DNA of 64,000 nucleotides, taken from positions 1 to 64,000 of the forward strand of contig NZ_AZGF01000012.1 in assembly GCF_001434475.1 (NCBI RefSeq), in the 5' to 3' direction. The stretch is from Paucilactobacillus suebicus DSM 5007 = KCTC 3549. Its GTDB lineage: Bacteria > Bacillota > Bacilli > Lactobacillales > Lactobacillaceae. Made by a program: the position numbers and the translations under genes. The notes below the pieces were generated by a model, which searched no databases, was not told the DNA's origin, and worked only from the letters and a program-made list of their open reading frames with translations. This document shows positions 61,177-64,000 of the stretch, one piece after another; position 1 is the first letter of the stretch, and each line of letters starts with the position of its first letter.

Positions 61177-61953
61177 TTATTTCAAATAAGCCCCATAAAA
61201 CAAATAACTAGCTAAACCAAAGGCGGCAACCGAAATACAAACTCTCAAAGGTTTGGTTGGCACATGACGAACAATAATTGGACCAATGTATCCACCAATG
61301 AACATACCAATACCCATTGGAATAACCATTAGCCAATAAACTTTGGTAGTAAACGCATAGATTAAAATCGCAATTAAATTAGATATCAAAGAAGTAAAAT
61401 TCTTGATGGCGTTGCTGACCGGTAGTGGCACCGTTAATGAAATACTTAGAATGGACAGCAGAATGACACCTGCCGCAGCGCCAAAATAGCCGCCGTAGAC
61501 ACCGACCGAAAGGATTGCTAGGTCGATAAAGAGTCTTTTTAATAATGATTGTGTACTTTGATTCATCGATAAATCAGTCGTAGGTTTTCGGCGAATAGAA
61601 AATAGCATCAGAATACCAGCCATTAGAATAAAAAATGGTACCACTTTTTGGAAAGTTTTGGCCGGAGCTAAGGTTAATAATAGGCTGCCGATGATCGCAC
61701 CCAGTAATGACAGAATGGTAACCCTAATCGTATCTGATTTGTGCGATTTCAGTTCCTTGGTGGAAGAAATACCAGAACCAATACCAGTAAACACGAGTGC
61801 GGCTGTGTTTGTTACATTGGCACTAACTGGCGGTAGTCCAAGACTTAACAGTGCCGGGTAAGATATTAACGAAGCTAACCCAGCCATTGAACTGATTAAC
61901 CCAGCTGCTGTTCCTGCGAATAATAAGTAAATAAAAATCAATGTTGCGTGCAC
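61177..61953 (-). CDS. TSUP (TauE/SafE) family permease
   Basis: 258-residue membrane protein, close paralogue of 2090-2854. GLISSMAGLASLISYPALLS and GYFGAAAGVILLSILSIS are the two halves of the internal duplication; about eight helices. The start is GTG 61953 with GGAGGT 7-8 bp upstream. Family members export sulfite, sulfoacetate or similar anions. Substrate unknown. Confidence 0.87.
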   Translation of the reverse strand: MHATLIFIYLLFAGTAAGLISSMAGLASLISYPALLSLGLPPVSANVTNTAALVFTGIGSGISSTKELKSHKSDTIRVTILSLLGAIIGSLLLTLAPAKTFQKVVPFFILMAGILMLFSIRRKPTTDLSMNQSTQSLLKRLFIDLAILSVGVYGGYFGAAAGVILLSILSISLTVPLPVSNAIKNFTSLISNLIAILIYAFTTKVYWLMVIPMGIGMFIGGYIGPIIVRHVPTKPLRVCISVAAFGLASYLFYGAYLK

Positions 61954-62171
61954 GATCTAGACCTCCGTGGATAGAATATTTCAGTGTACGCTTTTTGGCG
62001 GTTGGTTTCCATGAGGAGTTTGGTAAGTTGGCAGATGTAGTTATTTAAAATGGTGTTAGATATGTTTCTAATAGTTTTAATGACAACTGAATAGTTAATT
62101 GCGAATTTAATGGTTCTGTTTTAAGGTAGGTGGCTTATATTTGTGATTAATACTGGATACTTAAGCTAGAC

Positions 62172-62295
62172 TAAACGTGTTCCAGAACCCTGAAGCCTAC
62201 CAGATAAAAAATCTTTGACCATTAAGTGCAAAAAACGCACTTAATGGTCAAAGATTCCTTATCTGACAGCTTCAACCCAGGTTCCTCCACACTCT
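62172..62295 (-). repeat. Long-hairpin element LHE-I
   Basis: 124 nt, minus strand from AGAGTG to CACGTTTA. Outer stem interrupted as in LHE-F (GTGTGGA and GGAACAC ends), then AACCTGGGTTGAAG pairing with CTTCAGGGTT. Inner stem ATCTTTGACCATTAAGTGC pairs fully with its complement, 19 bp. No minus-strand gene ends in front of it. It lies beside a CtsR box in a divergent intergenic region (61954-62365). Confidence 0.85.
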
Positions 62296-62303
62296 CTAAA
62301 ATG

Positions 62304-62343
62304 TTTGACCAACCTTGACCATATTCCACAAATGTGTTATAGT
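62304..62343 (+). promoter_or_regulatory. CtsR box overlapping a strong promoter
   Basis: TTTGACC-AAC-CTTGACC (62304-62320) is the CtsR heptanucleotide repeat with one mismatch, in reverse orientation (GGTCAAG-GTT-GGTCAAA). It covers the -35 TTGACC (62315-62320); after 17 bp follows TATAGT (62338-62343), with an extended TG. It should drive the small HTH gene and clpL under heat-shock control. Confidence 0.8.
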
Positions 62344-62365
62344 ATTAACTGAGGAGGAAAGGAAA

Positions 62366-62587
62366 ATGGAAATTGATGTTAAAGCTTACTTGGATGATAA
62401 TGATCTGACGATTTACCACGTCGCCAAGTCAGCTGGGTATGGATACTCAACGATTCATAAGTCATTTAATAAGACACAGTCCGACGCCACCTCGTTGAAC
62501 TTGCGAGACCTCGATGCACTGGCTCAAACAATGCATCAAAGTATGTGGGAGGTTCTGCGCGAATTAGAAACTAACTATCTTAAATAG
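62366..62587 (+). CDS. Small Cro/C1-like HTH protein ahead of clpL
   Basis: 73-residue protein. LDDNDLTIYHVAKSAGYGYS then TIHKSFNKTQ resembles a divergent helix-turn-helix of the Cro/C1 type. GAGGAGG precedes ATG 62366. It is the first gene after the CtsR-controlled promoter and ends 75 bp before clpL. The 75-bp gap contains no clear terminator, so the two are probably co-transcribed. Role unknown. Confidence 0.75.
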   Translation: MEIDVKAYLDDNDLTIYHVAKSAGYGYSTIHKSFNKTQSDATSLNLRDLDALAQTMHQSMWEVLRELETNYLK

Positions 62588-62662
62588 ATGGGCGGGAGCC
62601 TAATATTTCTCAGTTGAAGAAGTTAATCAGGACTTCCGCTCGAATGAAGGAGGAATTTGTTT

Positions 62663-64000
62663 ATGGCAAACTCATTTTTTGGAAACGATCCGTTCTTTGG
62701 TAACAACGATTTTGATGACATTTTTAATGGCATGATGCCAGAAAACGGTGAACAAGATGCAAACCGTCGCTATATTGTGAACGGCAAGGAAGTAACTCCA
62801 GAACAATTTGAACAATTACGGCAACAAGCAGCACAGAGACAAGCAAACGGTGGCGGCATTGCCGTTGCAGACCAACCTAAGCAAAAAACAGGAATTCTTG
62901 AAAAGCTAGGTCGTAACCTAACCCAAGAAGCTCGCGAAGGTAAGCTTGATCCTGTGATCGGTCGTAGCAAAGAAATTCAAGAAACCGCTGAAATTTTAAG
63001 TCGGCGGATTAAGAATAATCCTGTTTTGGTTGGGGATGCTGGCGTTGGTAAGACAGCAATTGTGGAAGGCTTGGCTCAAGCAATTGTGAAGGGCAACGTA
63101 CCGGCTGCTATTAAAGATCAAGAAATTATTAGTATTGACCTTTCCAACCTTGAAGCAGGAACTCAGTACCGTGGCAGTTTTGAACAAAACATTCAGGATT
63201 TAGTGAAAGAAGTTAAGGAAAAGGGTAACGTTATCTTGTTCTTTGATGAAATTCACCAAATCTTAGGCGCCGGTTCAACTGGTGAAGAAGCTGGATCAAA
63301 GGGCATGGCTGATATGATCAAGCCAGCTTTGAGCCGTGGCGAGATTACCGTGATTGGTGCTACTACTCAAGATGAGTATCGCAACACGATTATGAAGAAC
63401 GCCGCGTTGGCTCGTCGTTTCAACGAAGTCACGGTCAACGAACCAACTCCAGAAGACACTGTTGAGATTTTAAACGGTGTTCGCGGATTATACGAGAAAC
63501 ATCACCATGTAACGTTACCAGATGATGTGATTAAGGCAGCAGTGGACTACTCAGTTCAATACTTGCCACAACGCACATTACCAGATAAGGCGATTGATTT
63601 ACTTGATATGACAGCCGCTCATCTTTCAGCAAAGCATCCCGTTACCGACAAGGTTTCACTAGAGGCTCAATTGAAACAGGCTAAAGCTGATCAAAAGAGT
63701 GCCGTTGATAAGGAAGATTACGAGACAGCACAAAAAGCAAAGCAAACTGTTGAAAAATTGGAAGGTCAATTGAAGAACGCTGATGATGATCAACCAGATC
63801 AAAAAGTTGTGGCTACCGTTAACGATGTGGCTGCGTCTGTGGAAAGATTAACTGGCATTCCGGTTTCACAAATGGGCGCCTCTGATATTGAACGTTTGAA
63901 GGGTATCGGTGATAGGCTTCGTGGCAAGGTAATTGGTCAAGATGAAGCAGTTGAAATGGTTGCTCGTGCGATCCGTCGTAACCGGGCTGGTTTTGATGAA
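62663..64000 (+). CDS. clpL: ClpL ATPase chaperone (partial, runs off window)
   Basis: First 446 residues of a Clp/HSP100 ATPase. The Gly/Asn/Phe-rich N-terminus [19 protein letters not shown] and lack of a Clp_N domain mark ClpL. AAA domain 1 has Walker [20 protein letters not shown], Walker [16 protein letters not shown] and ALARRF. A short coiled middle region follows (residues 325-375). The window ends in the start of AAA domain 2 ([20 protein letters not shown]). AAGGAGG precedes ATG. CtsR control fits a heat-stress disaggregase. Confidence 0.95.
   Translation, partial: MANSFFGNDPFFGNNDFDDIFNGMMPENGEQDANRRYIVNGKEVTPEQFEQLRQQAAQRQANGGGIAVADQPKQKTGILEKLGRNLTQEAREGKLDPVIGRSKEIQETAEILSRRIKNNPVLVGDAGVGKTAIVEGLAQAIVKGNVPAAIKDQEIISIDLSNLEAGTQYRGSFEQNIQDLVKEVKEKGNVILFFDEIHQILGAGSTGEEAGSKGMADMIKPALSRGEITVIGATTQDEYRNTIMKNAALARRFNEVTVNEPTPEDTVEILNGVRGLYEKHHHVTLPDDVIKAAVDYSVQYLPQRTLPDKAIDLLDMTAAHLSAKHPVTDKVSLEAQLKQAKADQKSAVDKEDYETAQKAKQTVEKLEGQLKNADDDQPDQKVVATVNDVAASVERLTGIPVSQMGASDIERLKGIGDRLRGKVIGQDEAVEMVARAIRRNRAGFDE

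Noticed and set aside
8850-62295. LHE elements as intrinsic terminators or as integron attC sites
   Set aside because: There is no U tract after the outer stem as intrinsic terminators require. The attC consensus GTTRRRY/RYYYAAC is not evident and no integrase is in the window. The attC comparison is kept only as an analogy.
8850-62295. GAAACGTG ends of the LHEs as parS half-sites
   Set aside because: parS needs GTTTCACGTGAAAC. The LHE end has the order GAAAC-GTG, which is a different sequence, and stem arms rather than a palindrome follow.
1-64000. CRISPR arrays, insertion sequences, prophage genes, rRNA
   Set aside because: No regularly spaced direct repeats, no transposase or integrase reading frames and no rRNA-like stretches were seen. 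The only dispersed repeats are the LHEs.

Overview
The window looks like a chromosomal segment of a Lactobacillaceae bacterium; the genus cannot be fixed from sequence alone. The evidence is the low-to-moderate GC, strong AGGAGG ribosome sites, PepN, ClpL, a cydABDC locus, a T-box leader, a CtsR box and many LacI/MarR/TetR/MerR regulators. Two perfect parS sites (TGTTTCACGTGAAACA) and two near matches suggest origin-proximal DNA. I see no prophage, insertion sequence or CRISPR array.

Layout. 1-3.7 kb: a MerR/MFS efflux pair, a TSUP permease and a sugar acetyltransferase. 3.7-8.7 kb: a fluoride-response island. Two divergent fluoride riboswitches control crcB-crcB-(P-type H+-ATPase, frameshifted) on one side and an enolase on the other. 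8.9-24.8 kb: a TetR-reductase pair, pepN, an aquaporin, a TMEM175 channel, MarR, GNAT, a CapA-like lipoprotein, a LacI/acetyltransferase pair, an ABC-F ATPase and a DyP peroxidase. 24.9-27.9 kb: a persulfide-handling locus with a split CoA-disulfide reductase/rhodanese/TusA/DsrE gene, a CsoR/CstR-like repressor with its operator, and an unlisted 26-residue membrane peptide. 28-33.3 kb: gap, an epimerase-family reductase, a MATE exporter and a T-box-controlled Ldh2-family dehydrogenase. 33.4-37.1 kb: a DUF554 protein and two convergent c-di-GMP genes. 37.5-46.7 kb: an aerobic respiration block (cydA, cydB, cydD, cydC, polyprenyl diphosphate synthase, menA, ndh). 46.7-64 kb: DNA glycosylase, MarR/hydrolase, a second TMEM175, Xre/membrane pair, Gfo/Idh oxidoreductase, a lone odd tRNA, TetR/ABC exporter, a Fic-like protein, CMD protein, an OpuC-type transporter, an orphan HigA, a second TSUP permease and a CtsR-controlled clpL that runs off the end.

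The most unusual signal is a dispersed family of nine intergenic long-hairpin elements, 110-124 nt each, called LHE here. All start AGAGTG and end CACGTTTC or CACGTTTA when read in one orientation. Seven have a perfect 14-bp outer stem, then an internal loop, then an inner stem of about 17-20 bp. Stem sequences differ between copies while the architecture is kept. Six copies lie within 5 nt of, or overlap, the stop codon of a co-oriented gene, and in three the TAG of TAGAGTG is itself the stop codon. Two copies are followed by a tandem duplicate of only their 3' half. I do not recognise this family.

A second unusual item is a monocistronic tRNA-Arg(ACG)-like gene with C33, no encoded CCA, its own promoter placed so that transcription should start at nucleotide 1 of the tRNA, and its own terminator.
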